Assembly (NCBI GenBank): GCA_029559475.1 | Contig: JAKQBN010000025.1 | Coordinates: 1 to 13,408 of the forward strand | DNA length: 13,408 bases | Reading direction: 5' to 3' | Source: a bacterium | GTDB taxonomy: Bacteria; UBA4055 | Shown here: positions 1 to 7,199 of the stretch, piece after piece | Layout: each line of letters begins with the position of its first letter | How positions within the stretch are numbered: position 1 is the stretch's first letter | Made by a program: the position numbers and the translations under genes | Notes under the pieces: generated by a model | Database searches by the model: none | What the model saw: the letters and a program-made list of their open reading frames with translations, nothing else | Told to the model about the DNA's origin: nothing

Positions 1-22
1 CTTCATTGCTCCTTGAAGTATT

Positions 23-51
23 TTGCATTTTGGTTACGAATAGGTTATATT
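23..51 (+). promoter_or_regulatory. Sigma70-like promoter of tRNA-Ala
   Basis: TTGCAT (23-28) and TATATT (46-51) are separated by exactly 17 bp. Transcription would begin near position 58, about 5 bp before the mature tRNA 5' end at 63. The same -10 hexamer and spacing recur before tRNA-Asn and the MltD-like operon in this window, which strengthens the call. Only inferred from sequence. Confidence 0.6.
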
Positions 52-62
52 ACATGACGTCT

Positions 63-136
63 GGGGGATTAGCTCAGTTGGCTAGAGCATCAGGCTGGCA
101 GTCTGAGGGTCATGGGTTCGAATCCCATATTCTCCA
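63..136 (+). tRNA. tRNA-Ala, anticodon GGC
   Basis: A complete cloverleaf can be folded by hand. The acceptor arm is 63-69 with 129-135, the D stem GCTC/GAGC (72-75, 85-88), the anticodon stem 90-94 with 102-106, and the T stem ATGGG/CCCAT (112-116, 124-128) with loop TTCGAAT. The seven-base anticodon loop CTGGCAG carries GGC at 97-99, which reads GCC (and GCU by wobble). The acceptor stem has G3:U70 (65 with 133) and discriminator A73 (136), the classic alanine identity elements. The 3' CCA is not encoded (the next bases are CTA), so it must be added by tRNA nucleotidyltransferase. No terminator lies between it and glsA 30 bp downstream. Confidence 0.96.
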
Positions 137-166
137 CTAAAGTTTATAAATAACGAAGTCATTTTA

Positions 167-1081
167 ATGGATTACGGTAAAGTTATTAAAGAGATATACG
201 CTGAGATTTCAGATGTGAAAAAAGAAGGCAAAGTAGCTGATTACATCCCGGAATTATCAGTTGTCGATCCGGACAAATTCGGAATAACACTGATCACTTC
301 GGAAGGCAGGATACATTCAGCCGGCGATTCTGATGAAAGATTTTCCATACAAAGCATATCAAAAGTATTCACGCTTTCGATGGCTTTCTCTCTTCTTGGC
401 GATAAAATATGGGACAGGACCGGTGTTGAACCTTCAGGCAGTCCGTTCAATTCGATAGTTCAGCTTGAATATGAAAAAGGTAAGCCGAGGAATCCGTTCA
501 TAAACGCGGGAGCGCTCGTAGTATGCGATATCCTTTTTTCAAAAAGGGCAGATCCGAAAAATGAGATACTCGGATTCGTCAGAAAACTAGCGGGATGCGG
601 GTCGATCAATTACAATATGAAAGTCGCTGAATCCGAAAGATCCGCGGGTTACAGGAATGCTGCCCTGATAAACATGATGAGATCATACGGGAATATAAAA
701 AATCCCGTAGAAAAGGTGCTTGACCTTTATTATACGGTCTGTTCAATAGAGCTAACCTGCACTGAACTTGCAAAAGCATTTCTGCATTATACAAATATAA
801 GAAAAGATTTCGATATATGCGGATATACTCTCACCAGAAGCCAGATAAGGAGGATAAACGCGCTGATGCTGTGCTGCGGTCTTTATGATGAATCCGGGGA
901 ATTCGCTTTTGAGGTCGGTCTTCCCGGTAAAAGCGGCGTTGGGGGAGGAATAGCAGCTGTGAATCCTGATCATTATTCGGTAGCTGTATGGAGCCCTTTA
1001 ATAAATGAAAAAGGCAATTCAGTCGCGGGTATGAAATTCTTAGAAAGGCTCACAACCATTACTGACGATTCGATCTTTTAG
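167..1081 (+). CDS. glsA: Glutaminase A (L-glutamine amidohydrolase)
   Basis: Hydrolyses L-glutamine to L-glutamate and ammonia in the cytoplasm; in enterobacteria such enzymes feed nitrogen metabolism and can buffer acid. At 304 aa it matches the usual length of the serine-dependent, beta-lactamase-fold glutaminases. The catalytic SxxK motif is S63-I-S-K66 in QSISKVF. Other family blocks follow in order: NPFINAGAL (109-117), ESERSAGYRN (155-164), the tyrosine and CS of YYTVCS (188-193) and the glycine-rich GKSGVGGGI (254-262). ATG at 167 gives the expected N-terminus, but only a weak GAAG (155-158) precedes it. The gene starts 30 bp after tRNA-Ala with no promoter or terminator visible between, so it may be transcribed with the tRNA. 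Its TAG ends one base from the stop of the convergent gene. Confidence 0.95.
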   Translation: MDYGKVIKEIYAEISDVKKEGKVADYIPELSVVDPDKFGITLITSEGRIHSAGDSDERFSIQSISKVFTLSMAFSLLGDKIWDRTGVEPSGSPFNSIVQLEYEKGKPRNPFINAGALVVCDILFSKRADPKNEILGFVRKLAGCGSINYNMKVAESERSAGYRNAALINMMRSYGNIKNPVEKVLDLYYTVCSIELTCTELAKAFLHYTNIRKDFDICGYTLTRSQIRRINALMLCCGLYDESGEFAFEVGLPGKSGVGGGIAAVNPDHYSVAVWSPLINEKGNSVAGMKFLERLTTITDDSIF

Positions 1082-1082
1082 A

Positions 1083-2816
1083 TCACTCGAAACTGATATA
1101 ACTCTCGATCCTGAATCTTAAGCTGCTTTCTTCATTCCTGAAATTATCTATCTCAAGCCCTGTAAAAAGACTGAATTTATTATACAGAAAATTGAATCCT
1201 ACCTTGGGACCGTGAGATATATATACGTTCACAAGATCCGATCTGTCAAAATCGTCCTGATCGAATTTATAGCTGTCGATCTCATAAAAATAATACTCGG
1301 ATGTAATGCGTATGTATCTTACTGTTCCCAGGGTCATTGAGAATGAAGTATAGTAATGATTTTTATACGTCTGCGGATTTTCTGTAAAATCATCGTAGTT
1401 AAAATTTCCTGTTTCTTCATATATGTAGCGGGTCGAGAGTTTTGCTGAAAGAATTCTGTTCAGTTTGTAGGAAACTGTATCACTAAAAGAATAGTTCTTG
1501 ATCACGAAACTGTTTTTAAAAGTATCATCATATTCATATGACCGGAAATACGATCTTAGATGTATCTTTCCTGTAATGTACAGATTCGAACTGAACACAT
1601 TCTTTATGTCGGTGACGGAATTAACAACTCTGTCGGTATAATTATTGCCGCTTCTTAAAGATGAAATGTTGATCAGCTTGTAGTAATCAAGCGGGAAGGA
1701 CTGAGTAACGTTGAGAGAACGGCGTCTATTGTAAGTAACGTCCGGTTTTAAGCTGATCTTTACTATATCCCTGTCTTCAAGATTGGAATTCGACAGCGAT
1801 TTGTATTCGTGCTTAAAATATCTTCCGTAGAGTCCGAAGATATAATCGGAGTAGCTGTAATTCGCCTGTGAGCTGAGCGAAAAATTATAAAAAGACAGCG
1901 ATTTGTCATTTTCTTCAAAATCCATCGAATACTTATCGCTTCCTGTATCGAACTCACCTTTCAATGAAGTGAACAGTCGCCCCGTACTGAACATTATCTC
2001 GTCTGACAGACTTATGTCCGAATTTGAATTGAAACTCAAAAGCGAACCGTTGCGGTAAGAATCCTTATTTCTTGCGTAAAACCGCACAATAGAATTGTTC
2101 CGAAGCTTTTCTGAAGCATTATAAAGAAAACCTGCATTTATGTCGTACTCATATCTCTTGATCCTGAAATCATTATTCGTGAAATCCGAGAAATGATATT
2201 GCAGGAAATTTCCGCTCCCGCCTGCGGATATGGTTCCGGACTGCTGATCAAGGTCTTTTGTAAAAATAACGCCAGATGAGCTGTTGTAATTTATATCTTT
2301 ATCAAGTCCGTCAGCCTCAAGATCGGAATTTAGCGAAATGATCCCTGAATCGTGTTTCCCATCGTACCGTCCGTTTATATCTATCCCGAATCCTGTTTTA
2401 TCCGAGACCTCGTCAACTTTGCTCAGATATCCTGCCGCGGCGTTTAATTTGACGCTTTCTTTTGTATAGCATATCAGAGGCATAAGCGAAATGCTGTTGT
2501 TCGTCGGTCTCGTTACCGAACTGTTGGATACGTAATTCGTTGAAATAAGCCCGCCGAAGCTGAAATCAGCTTTCTTCGCCGCGAAGCTGCTGGTGATTTC
2601 CAGATCGTTCTTTGAGAATTTATCATAGATCGTTCTCGTATTATGCCCTGCTAGATAAAAATCGCTTAGGGAATCAGAATTGTTCAGATTTATGCCAGTA
2701 TTAATGATCTGATAAGTCGGGAAGTACGAATAAGACAGGTTTATGCTGTCCTTTTCAGATACATCAGGCAGGAGCATAAGCTGAAATGAGAGGAAAATTA
2801 AAAGTAATTTTCTCAA
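1083..2816 (-). CDS. Probable outer-membrane beta-barrel protein, unassigned family
   Basis: I do not recognise a named family. The 577-aa product begins with a basic residue pair and a hydrophobic stretch (MRKLLLIFLSFQLMLL) that looks like a Sec signal peptide, although the cleavage site is unclear. The rest is rich in Ser, Asn, Tyr, Phe and Asp, almost free of Cys, and consists of alternating polar/aromatic segments separated by short charged turns, as in porin-like barrels. The last segment ends in an aromatic-rich strand, RIESYISFE. The start is TTG: GGAG at 2823-2826, inside the final codons of rlmN, sits 6 nt upstream of it, and the rlmN stop is one base away, so translation is probably coupled. 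The nearest internal ATG (residue 14) would destroy the signal peptide. It is the last gene of a five-gene operon. A transport, adhesion or assembly role cannot be told apart from sequence alone. Confidence 0.7.
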   Translation of the reverse strand: MRKLLLIFLSFQLMLLPDVSEKDSINLSYSYFPTYQIINTGINLNNSDSLSDFYLAGHNTRTIYDKFSKNDLEITSSFAAKKADFSFGGLISTNYVSNSSVTRPTNNSISLMPLICYTKESVKLNAAAGYLSKVDEVSDKTGFGIDINGRYDGKHDSGIISLNSDLEADGLDKDINYNSSSGVIFTKDLDQQSGTISAGGSGNFLQYHFSDFTNNDFRIKRYEYDINAGFLYNASEKLRNNSIVRFYARNKDSYRNGSLLSFNSNSDISLSDEIMFSTGRLFTSLKGEFDTGSDKYSMDFEENDKSLSFYNFSLSSQANYSYSDYIFGLYGRYFKHEYKSLSNSNLEDRDIVKISLKPDVTYNRRRSLNVTQSFPLDYYKLINISSLRSGNNYTDRVVNSVTDIKNVFSSNLYITGKIHLRSYFRSYEYDDTFKNSFVIKNYSFSDTVSYKLNRILSAKLSTRYIYEETGNFNYDDFTENPQTYKNHYYTSFSMTLGTVRYIRITSEYYFYEIDSYKFDQDDFDRSDLVNVYISHGPKVGFNFLYNKFSLFTGLEIDNFRNEESSLRFRIESYISFE

Positions 2817-2817
2817 T

Positions 2818-3867
2818 CTATTCTCCCGCTTTCCTTTTTGCCGTAAGCTGACCGCAGGCTGCGGAAATATCCTCTCCCCGGCTGGATCTGAATACTACGG
2901 GAAAATTCTGATTTCTGAAGAAGTTATAGAATTTTAAAGCAAATTCGTCTTTTAGAGGGCCGAATTCATCTGCTGCCCCCTGAGAATGGTATTTTATAAG
3001 ATTCAGTTTACTCGGAAGCGCGCTTAAAAGTCTTATAAGCTCTTTTGCGTGTCTTTCGGTATCGTTCACATTTTTTAAAAGAACATATTCAAAAACTACT
3101 TTGCGGTTTGATTTTTTTGTATAGGCTGTAAGGGCATCGAACAGCTTTTTGAGACCGTATTTTCTGTTCGCAGGCATGATAAGATTTCTTTCATCATCAA
3201 AAGGATTATGGAGTGATACTGCAAGTTTATATCTGATATCTTCGTTCGTGAACCTGATTATACTGTCAACATGACCGAAAGTCGATATAGTGATCTTCCG
3301 CTTTCCCACCGCAAGTCCGGAATCGTCTGATATGATATCCGCGCTTTTTATTACCTCGTCATAATTGTCGAAAGGTTCGCCCATTCCCATATATACCACG
3401 TTGGTGATCCTTGTACCGGCAAAAACTGAGGCTGTCAGAACCTGGCCTACGATCTCATGAGCATAAAGGTTTCTTTTGAAGCCGAGTTTTCCAGTTGAAC
3501 AGAATGAACATTTGAATCTGCAGCCTGCCTGTGATGAGACGCAGAGGGTCATCCTGTCTTTCTCGGGAATTATCACGCACTCTATATAATTTGAGTCATA
3601 AAGTTTTAAAAGAAGTTTGACCGTTCCGTCAGCGCTTTTTTCACTTCTTTCTATTTCCGGCAATGGAACTGAAAAATTCTGTTTCAATGAAGTTCTCAAG
3701 ACTGACGGAATGTCCGTCATTTTATCTATATCGAAAACACTTTTCTTGTAAAGCCACGACCAGATCTGTCCGGCATTATATTTCTTTCCGCCGAGACCGC
3801 ACACTGCTTTTTCAAGGTCACCGGATCTTAGTTCGGTCAGCGAATTATCGTCCCGGCTCTGATCCAT
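2818..3867 (-). CDS. rlmN: Dual-specificity RNA methyltransferase RlmN (radical SAM)
   Basis: Makes 2-methyladenosine at A2503 of 23S rRNA and, in characterised homologues, at A37 of some tRNAs, using two SAM molecules and a methylated cysteine intermediate. The radical-SAM cluster motif is C116-RFK-C120-SF-C123. The SAM-binding GMGEP follows at 161-165. Two further cysteines fit the mechanism: C338 in the C-terminal AACGQL is the expected methyl-carrying Cys, and C109 lies just before the cluster. The N-terminal helical accessory domain (KKYNAGQIWSWLYKK, 28-42) that contacts RNA is present. Length (349 aa) is normal. The ATG follows the stop of the upstream zinc-ribbon gene with no gap; AAGAAG in that gene's last codons may act as ribosome binding site. 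RlmN and MiaA, encoded elsewhere in this window, can both act near tRNA position 37. Confidence 0.96.
   Translation of the reverse strand: MDQSRDDNSLTELRSGDLEKAVCGLGGKKYNAGQIWSWLYKKSVFDIDKMTDIPSVLRTSLKQNFSVPLPEIERSEKSADGTVKLLLKLYDSNYIECVIIPEKDRMTLCVSSQAGCRFKCSFCSTGKLGFKRNLYAHEIVGQVLTASVFAGTRITNVVYMGMGEPFDNYDEVIKSADIISDDSGLAVGKRKITISTFGHVDSIIRFTNEDIRYKLAVSLHNPFDDERNLIMPANRKYGLKKLFDALTAYTKKSNRKVVFEYVLLKNVNDTERHAKELIRLLSALPSKLNLIKYHSQGAADEFGPLKDEFALKFYNFFRNQNFPVVFRSSRGEDISAACGQLTAKRKAGE
2821..2826 (-). promoter_or_regulatory. Shine-Dalgarno site deciding the TTG start of the beta-barrel gene
   Basis: On the minus strand GGAGAA forms the last two sense codons of rlmN. GGAG is followed by 6 nt, including the TAG stop, and then TTG at 2816-2814. 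No ATG lies at a suitable distance, so this supports TTG initiation and coupling to rlmN termination. Confidence 0.65.
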
Positions 3868-4587
3868 TTACTTCTTGTTCAGAAGTTTAATATCAACAAG
3901 TATTCTTCCGCAGCCTTCACAGATATTGTAGTCATCCTGAAGTTTGACTTTCTGCTGAAGCTGGTACGGGATGTGTATCTTGCATCCTTCGCATAGCCCG
4001 TCTTCGGTAACGTATGTTATAGCGATCCCGTTCCTGATCCTCATTATTCTGTTATAATGATTTAAAAAAGGAGTTCTGATCTGCTTTTCGATCTTCTGTT
4101 TTTTCTTTTCGAGCTTTTCAAGTTCTTTCAGGCTGGATTTACCCATTTCAGTCTTTTTTCTCGATTCCGTTTTGATCTTTTTCTCGGTCTTTACTATGTT
4201 CTTATCAATTTCACTTATTTCGCTTTTAATCCTGTCGACTTCCTGAGTAAGTTCGTCTACTCTTTCATCGAATACTTCAACCGCTTTTTCCAGTTTCTTA
4301 ACTTCTCTCTTAATATGCTCTTTCTTGGTTTTTTTGTCATTATCAAGGTCGATCTGTTTCTGATCGAGTATCCTTTTATGGTCGAGTATATCCGAAGAAT
4401 ATGTTTCTCTGTCCTCAGACAATTCTCTCTGTTTTCTGATAAGTTTTACTCTGTTCAGCGTAAGTTCTTCAATTTCGTGCTTCATTCTTTCGATCATGTT
4501 TTCAGTATTTCTTTCTTCGCTTGTAAGCTGGTAGATCTGATTATCGATCTTCTGAAGTTCGATCAGCCATTTTAGATCTTCAAACAT
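3868..4587 (-). CDS. Coiled-coil protein with C-terminal C4 zinc ribbon (DUF164/CdsZ family)
   Basis: The 239-aa product has the layout of the zf-RING_7/DUF164 family, sometimes annotated as CdsZ. Residues about 8-175 are a long charged heptad-type coiled coil rich in Glu, Lys, Arg and Asp. A compact zinc ribbon follows with ligands C199-EG-C202 and C223-EG-C226. The segment between coil and ribbon (about 172-195, with NHYNRIMRIRNG) is the conserved hinge region. The molecular function is not firmly established; nucleic-acid binding or a scaffold or chaperone role has been proposed for relatives. Only a cytoplasmic location is suggested, with no signal or membrane segment. ATG at 4587 is supported by a strong AAGGAGA 7-13 nt upstream. 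Its stop abuts the rlmN start, so the two are translationally linked. Confidence 0.88.
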   Translation of the reverse strand: MFEDLKWLIELQKIDNQIYQLTSEERNTENMIERMKHEIEELTLNRVKLIRKQRELSEDRETYSSDILDHKRILDQKQIDLDNDKKTKKEHIKREVKKLEKAVEVFDERVDELTQEVDRIKSEISEIDKNIVKTEKKIKTESRKKTEMGKSSLKELEKLEKKKQKIEKQIRTPFLNHYNRIMRIRNGIAITYVTEDGLCEGCKIHIPYQLQQKVKLQDDYNICEGCGRILVDIKLLNKK

Positions 4588-4603
4588 ATTAATCTCCTTT
4601 TTT

Positions 4604-5005
4604 TTACTTAAACTTACCGAACGGATATTTTAACATTTCCTCAATTTTAAATTCCAGAACCTGCCTTTTCAGATTTGTAAGTATAATTCTTGCATCCGGA
4701 GCATAATCGTAAATAAGCTGTCTGCATGCTCCGCAGGGGCTTACCGGATCGGGAGTATCCGCGGTAACAAGAACGGCCGAAATATCTTTTTCTCCCGCGC
4801 ACAAGGCTGCGGACAGTGCGTTCCTTTCTGCGCACATAGTAAGTCCGAATGATGAAGATTCGATGTTGCAGCCTGAATAAATTCTTCCGCTTTCTGTAAG
4901 AACGGCTGCGCCCACTTTAAATCCGGAATACGGTGAGCAGGAATTTTCTCTCGCCTTTAAGGCAGCCTCGAAAAGCTTTTCATATTTTTTCTGCAGCACG
5001 ACCAT
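4604..5005 (-). CDS. cdd: Cytidine deaminase
   Basis: Converts cytidine and deoxycytidine to uridine and deoxyuridine in pyrimidine salvage. The 133-aa size and the three-cysteine zinc site mark the small homotetrameric class. The motif C58-A-E60 contributes one zinc ligand and the catalytic glutamate, and P90-C91-GA-C94 supplies the other two ligands. SPYSGFKVGAA (24-34) and GCNIESSS (45-52) form the conserved nucleoside-binding blocks. The start codon overlaps the stop of the upstream transglycosylase gene as TAATG, and a GAGG lies 11 nt upstream of the ATG, so reinitiation by terminating ribosomes is likely. The next gene begins 16 nt downstream. Confidence 0.95.
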   Translation of the reverse strand: MVVLQKKYEKLFEAALKARENSCSPYSGFKVGAAVLTESGRIYSGCNIESSSFGLTMCAERNALSAALCAGEKDISAVLVTADTPDPVSPCGACRQLIYDYAPDARIILTNLKRQVLEFKIEEMLKYPFGKFK

Positions 5006-6132
5006 TAGTGGATAATCCTCAATTTCTGTCCCCTGTTAAGTTCCGCCGTTTCAATACCTGACGAAAGCGTAATTATTTTAAGATCGTTCAGTTCCGCGAT
5101 CTTTTTCCAGTCAATTCCGTATTTAAAAGCTATGCTTTCTATGTTGTCGTTATATCTGATCTCGTAAATATCTTCCTTTAGGCCTTTAGTCTTAACTTCC
5201 GAACTTATAACCGGGCTGTCCGGCGATCCTGCGAGATAATTACGTTTTTTCAGTTCCAAAAGCAGCCTGTCGGAAGAACCTTTAGGTACCAATATCTCCT
5301 GAGCTGTATATTTGCTGATGTACGAAGCAGACTTGTATGTGCCGAATTTAAGGTGAGGATTGGCTTTGTATAATTCCCTATATGTTATTCCGAGAACTTC
5401 GCAAATTTCGGTAAAATACAGATTGTTGGAACCCATGCTGACCATGCAGAGTTCATATTCCGGCTTGTCGGGATCTTCCGGGATCGTGAAGCCGTACTTC
5501 TCAGGATCAGACATCAGTATTTTATAGATTATAACCTTTTCAACGTAAAATTCAGTCTCATGATTGGATCTGGCCTCCCAGAAATCGCCTGCCTTCTGAG
5601 CTTTGATCGTGTTTCTTACGTTCGAGTCTCCGTTATTGTATGAAGCGACCATAAGGAACGGGTCGCTGTTAGTGACTTTCGCCAGCATTCTTAGATGTTC
5701 AGCCGCGGCTTTTGCAGCTCTTTCGGGCATATTTCTGTCATCGGCGTAATCGTCGACCCTAAGCCCGTACATTTTTGCGGTAGCGGGCATCATCTGCCAT
5801 AAACCCGATGCTTTTGCAGATGAATATGCTCTCGGATCGAATTCAGATTCTACAGGCATAATGTAAGCGAGATCTTCATGAACCCCGTACTGCGTGAGCA
5901 CCTCTTTCGCATAAGGCAGATAATAATGCTGTTTGTTTATTATGTTCTGAATGTAGCCCCGTCTGTCGAGCGTAAATGTATTGAACGTCCTGGTAAGTCT
6001 CTCCCTTACATCGAATTTTTCAAGAGGAACTTTTACTCCGGCGAATTTTATTTCGTCAGGGAGTACATAGTCGGATGCAAAGGCGTTAAAAATCAGAAAT
6101 ATAATTATCAAAGTGCTGCATATAGATCTCAT
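5005..6132 (-). CDS. MltD-like membrane-associated/periplasmic lytic transglycosylase with LysM
   Basis: Cleaves peptidoglycan glycan strands between MurNAc and GlcNAc with formation of 1,6-anhydroMurNAc. A signal peptide covers residues 1-19, with a good AxA-type site (AFA before S20); there is no lipobox. The SLT domain (about 65-210) carries the catalytic glutamate E95 in VESEFDP, then SGLWQMMPATA (109-119) and the ASYNNG block (163-168), all typical of family 1 transglycosylases. A central MltD-type segment (about 225-285, YRELYKANPHL) is followed by one C-terminal LysM module (about 321-375) for glycan binding. At 375 aa it is shorter than E. coli MltD, which has extra LysM repeats. It is the first gene of the operon. 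The ATG has no close Shine-Dalgarno; a GGAGG lies 16 nt upstream. Confidence 0.9.
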   Translation of the reverse strand: MRSICSTLIIIFLIFNAFASDYVLPDEIKFAGVKVPLEKFDVRERLTRTFNTFTLDRRGYIQNIINKQHYYLPYAKEVLTQYGVHEDLAYIMPVESEFDPRAYSSAKASGLWQMMPATAKMYGLRVDDYADDRNMPERAAKAAAEHLRMLAKVTNSDPFLMVASYNNGDSNVRNTIKAQKAGDFWEARSNHETEFYVEKVIIYKILMSDPEKYGFTIPEDPDKPEYELCMVSMGSNNLYFTEICEVLGITYRELYKANPHLKFGTYKSASYISKYTAQEILVPKGSSDRLLLELKKRNYLAGSPDSPVISSEVKTKGLKEDIYEIRYNDNIESIAFKYGIDWKKIAELNDLKIITLSSGIETAELNRGQKLRIIH

Positions 6133-6135
6133 AAA

Positions 6136-6153
6136 ACGGTAACCCGTGCCTCC
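6136..6153 (-). promoter_or_regulatory. Remote Shine-Dalgarno and small hairpin before the MltD-like start
   Basis: On the minus strand GGAGG (6153-6149) lies 16 nt before the ATG, too far for standard spacing. Between them is a 4-bp inverted repeat, ACGG (6147-6144), loop GTTA, CCGT (6139-6136). Folding it would shorten the effective spacing to roughly 4 to 5 nt. The stem is short, so the effect is inference. Confidence 0.35.
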
Positions 6154-6175
6154 GGCTGAATTTATTCAACCTTAT

Positions 6176-6204
6176 AATATAACACAATTACGCTTCAAAT
6201 CCAA
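6176..6204 (-). promoter_or_regulatory. Promoter of the MltD-like/cdd/zinc-ribbon/rlmN/barrel operon
   Basis: On the minus strand TTGGAT (6204-6199) and TATATT (6181-6176) are 17 bp apart. Initiation would fall near 6169, giving a leader of about 35 nt. The 142-bp divergent gap (6133-6274) is very AT-rich. I could not find an equally good plus-strand promoter in it for nadK. Confidence 0.55.
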
Positions 6205-6274
6205 GAAATATATACACTTTCTTTTTTTCTAATTTTGATTTAAATTATATAGTTATTCAAAAAACGGAGCTTGA

Positions 6275-7141
6275 ATGAGATACGGGATAATCGACAATCT
6301 GAAGGCGGATCACAATAAAGAGAACCTTTCAAAGCTATTCCTTGAGCTTAGGGACACAGGACTGCATTTTTCGATCAATAAATTCACAGATTATTCCGAA
6401 AAAGCAGGTTTTCCTGTTAAAGCTAAAACGGACTTAATAAAAGAGTCTGATGTTATCATAGTTCTGGGTGGGGACGGTTCGCTTCTGGAAACAGCCCGAA
6501 GCTCTGCTGAATTTTCAAAACCGTTCCTTGGTATCAATTACGGTAAACTGGGTTTTCTCGCGGATGTTAAGGAAGATGAAATGATCTACAGGATAGAACA
6601 GATAGAGAGAGGCCGGTACTACATAGAAGAAAGAATAATGCTGAATGCTTTTTACGAAGATAAGAAATTATTCGCCTTGAACGATATTGTTCTCGACAGA
6701 GGATATTCTCAGAGAATGATGAAAGTATCGGTGGATGTGAATGGCAGATTCTTTACGACTTATACTTCAGATGGTGTGATCATAGCCACTCCTACAGGCT
6801 CAACAGCATACAATATGTCGGCTCACGGGCCGATCGTTCAACCGGGTGTTGCCGCGTTCGTTATAACAGCGATGTCGCCTCATGCTCTTGCAATGAGACC
6901 GATAGTCATTCCGGATGATTCCGAGATAACAATAACTGCCGAAAGCGCATACAATGAGATCATTCTGTCCAGCGACGGACAGGAAAGCATAAATATACCG
7001 TCATTCGGTAAGATCACTGTTAAAAAAGCTGATCATAAGGCTAAATTCATCAAATTCGAAGATAACGATTATTACAGTCTTCTGAGGGAAAAACTCGGCT
7101 GGGGAGGATTCAAAGAAAGAGTTTCGAAGGAAGATATTTAG
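6275..7141 (+). CDS. nadK: NAD kinase
   Basis: Phosphorylates NAD to NADP in the cytoplasm with ATP or polyphosphate. All family motifs are present: GGDGS at 65-69 with catalytic D67, GKLGFLADV (90-98), the ND pair of ALNDIVLDRG (134-143), TPTGSTAYN (172-180), SPHAL (201-205) and SSDGQ (232-236). Length (288 aa) is standard. ATG at 6275 is preceded by GGAG (6266-6269) with a 5-nt spacer. The gene is divergent from the MltD-like operon and its stop lies 58 bp before tRNA-Asn. The upstream region has -10-like AT stretches (for example TATAGT, 6248-6253) but no convincing -35. Confidence 0.96.
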   Translation: MRYGIIDNLKADHNKENLSKLFLELRDTGLHFSINKFTDYSEKAGFPVKAKTDLIKESDVIIVLGGDGSLLETARSSAEFSKPFLGINYGKLGFLADVKEDEMIYRIEQIERGRYYIEERIMLNAFYEDKKLFALNDIVLDRGYSQRMMKVSVDVNGRFFTTYTSDGVIIATPTGSTAYNMSAHGPIVQPGVAAFVITAMSPHALAMRPIVIPDDSEITITAESAYNEIILSSDGQESINIPSFGKITVKKADHKAKFIKFEDNDYYSLLREKLGWGGFKERVSKEDI

Positions 7142-7153
7142 GCAAAAAAGCAG

Positions 7154-7182
7154 TTGACAATAAAAAACGGAATTTGTATATT
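7154..7182 (+). promoter_or_regulatory. Near-consensus promoter of tRNA-Asn
   Basis: A perfect -35 TTGACA (7154-7159), a 17-bp spacer and TATATT (7177-7182) place initiation near 7189, about 11 bp before the mature tRNA 5' end. It starts 12 bp after the nadK stop, so the tRNA has its own transcription unit. Confidence 0.75.
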
Positions 7183-7199
7183 TACGGCTCTTTAAGGAC

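Noticed and set aside
1072-1084. Hairpin GATCT-TTT-AGATC as a bidirectional terminator
   Set aside because: The stem is only 5 bp, AT-rich, and has no T-run on either strand.
1792-1906. 13-bp direct repeat GACAGCGATTTGT (1792-1804 and 1894-1906) in the barrel gene
   Set aside because: It encodes the same KSLS tetrapeptide twice in a Ser-rich protein; a single pair without flanking similarity looks like chance or local strand repetition.
4315-4575. 86-codon plus-strand reading frame opposite the zinc-ribbon gene
   Set aside because: Its Phe/Leu-rich content is the complement of Lys/Glu-rich coiled-coil codons, and the opposite strand encodes a clear family member.
6205-6274. Plus-strand promoter for nadK
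   Set aside because: AT-rich -10-like strings exist (TATAGT, 6248-6253), but at 17 bp upstream there is only a T-rich tract with no TTG element, so I did not annotate it.
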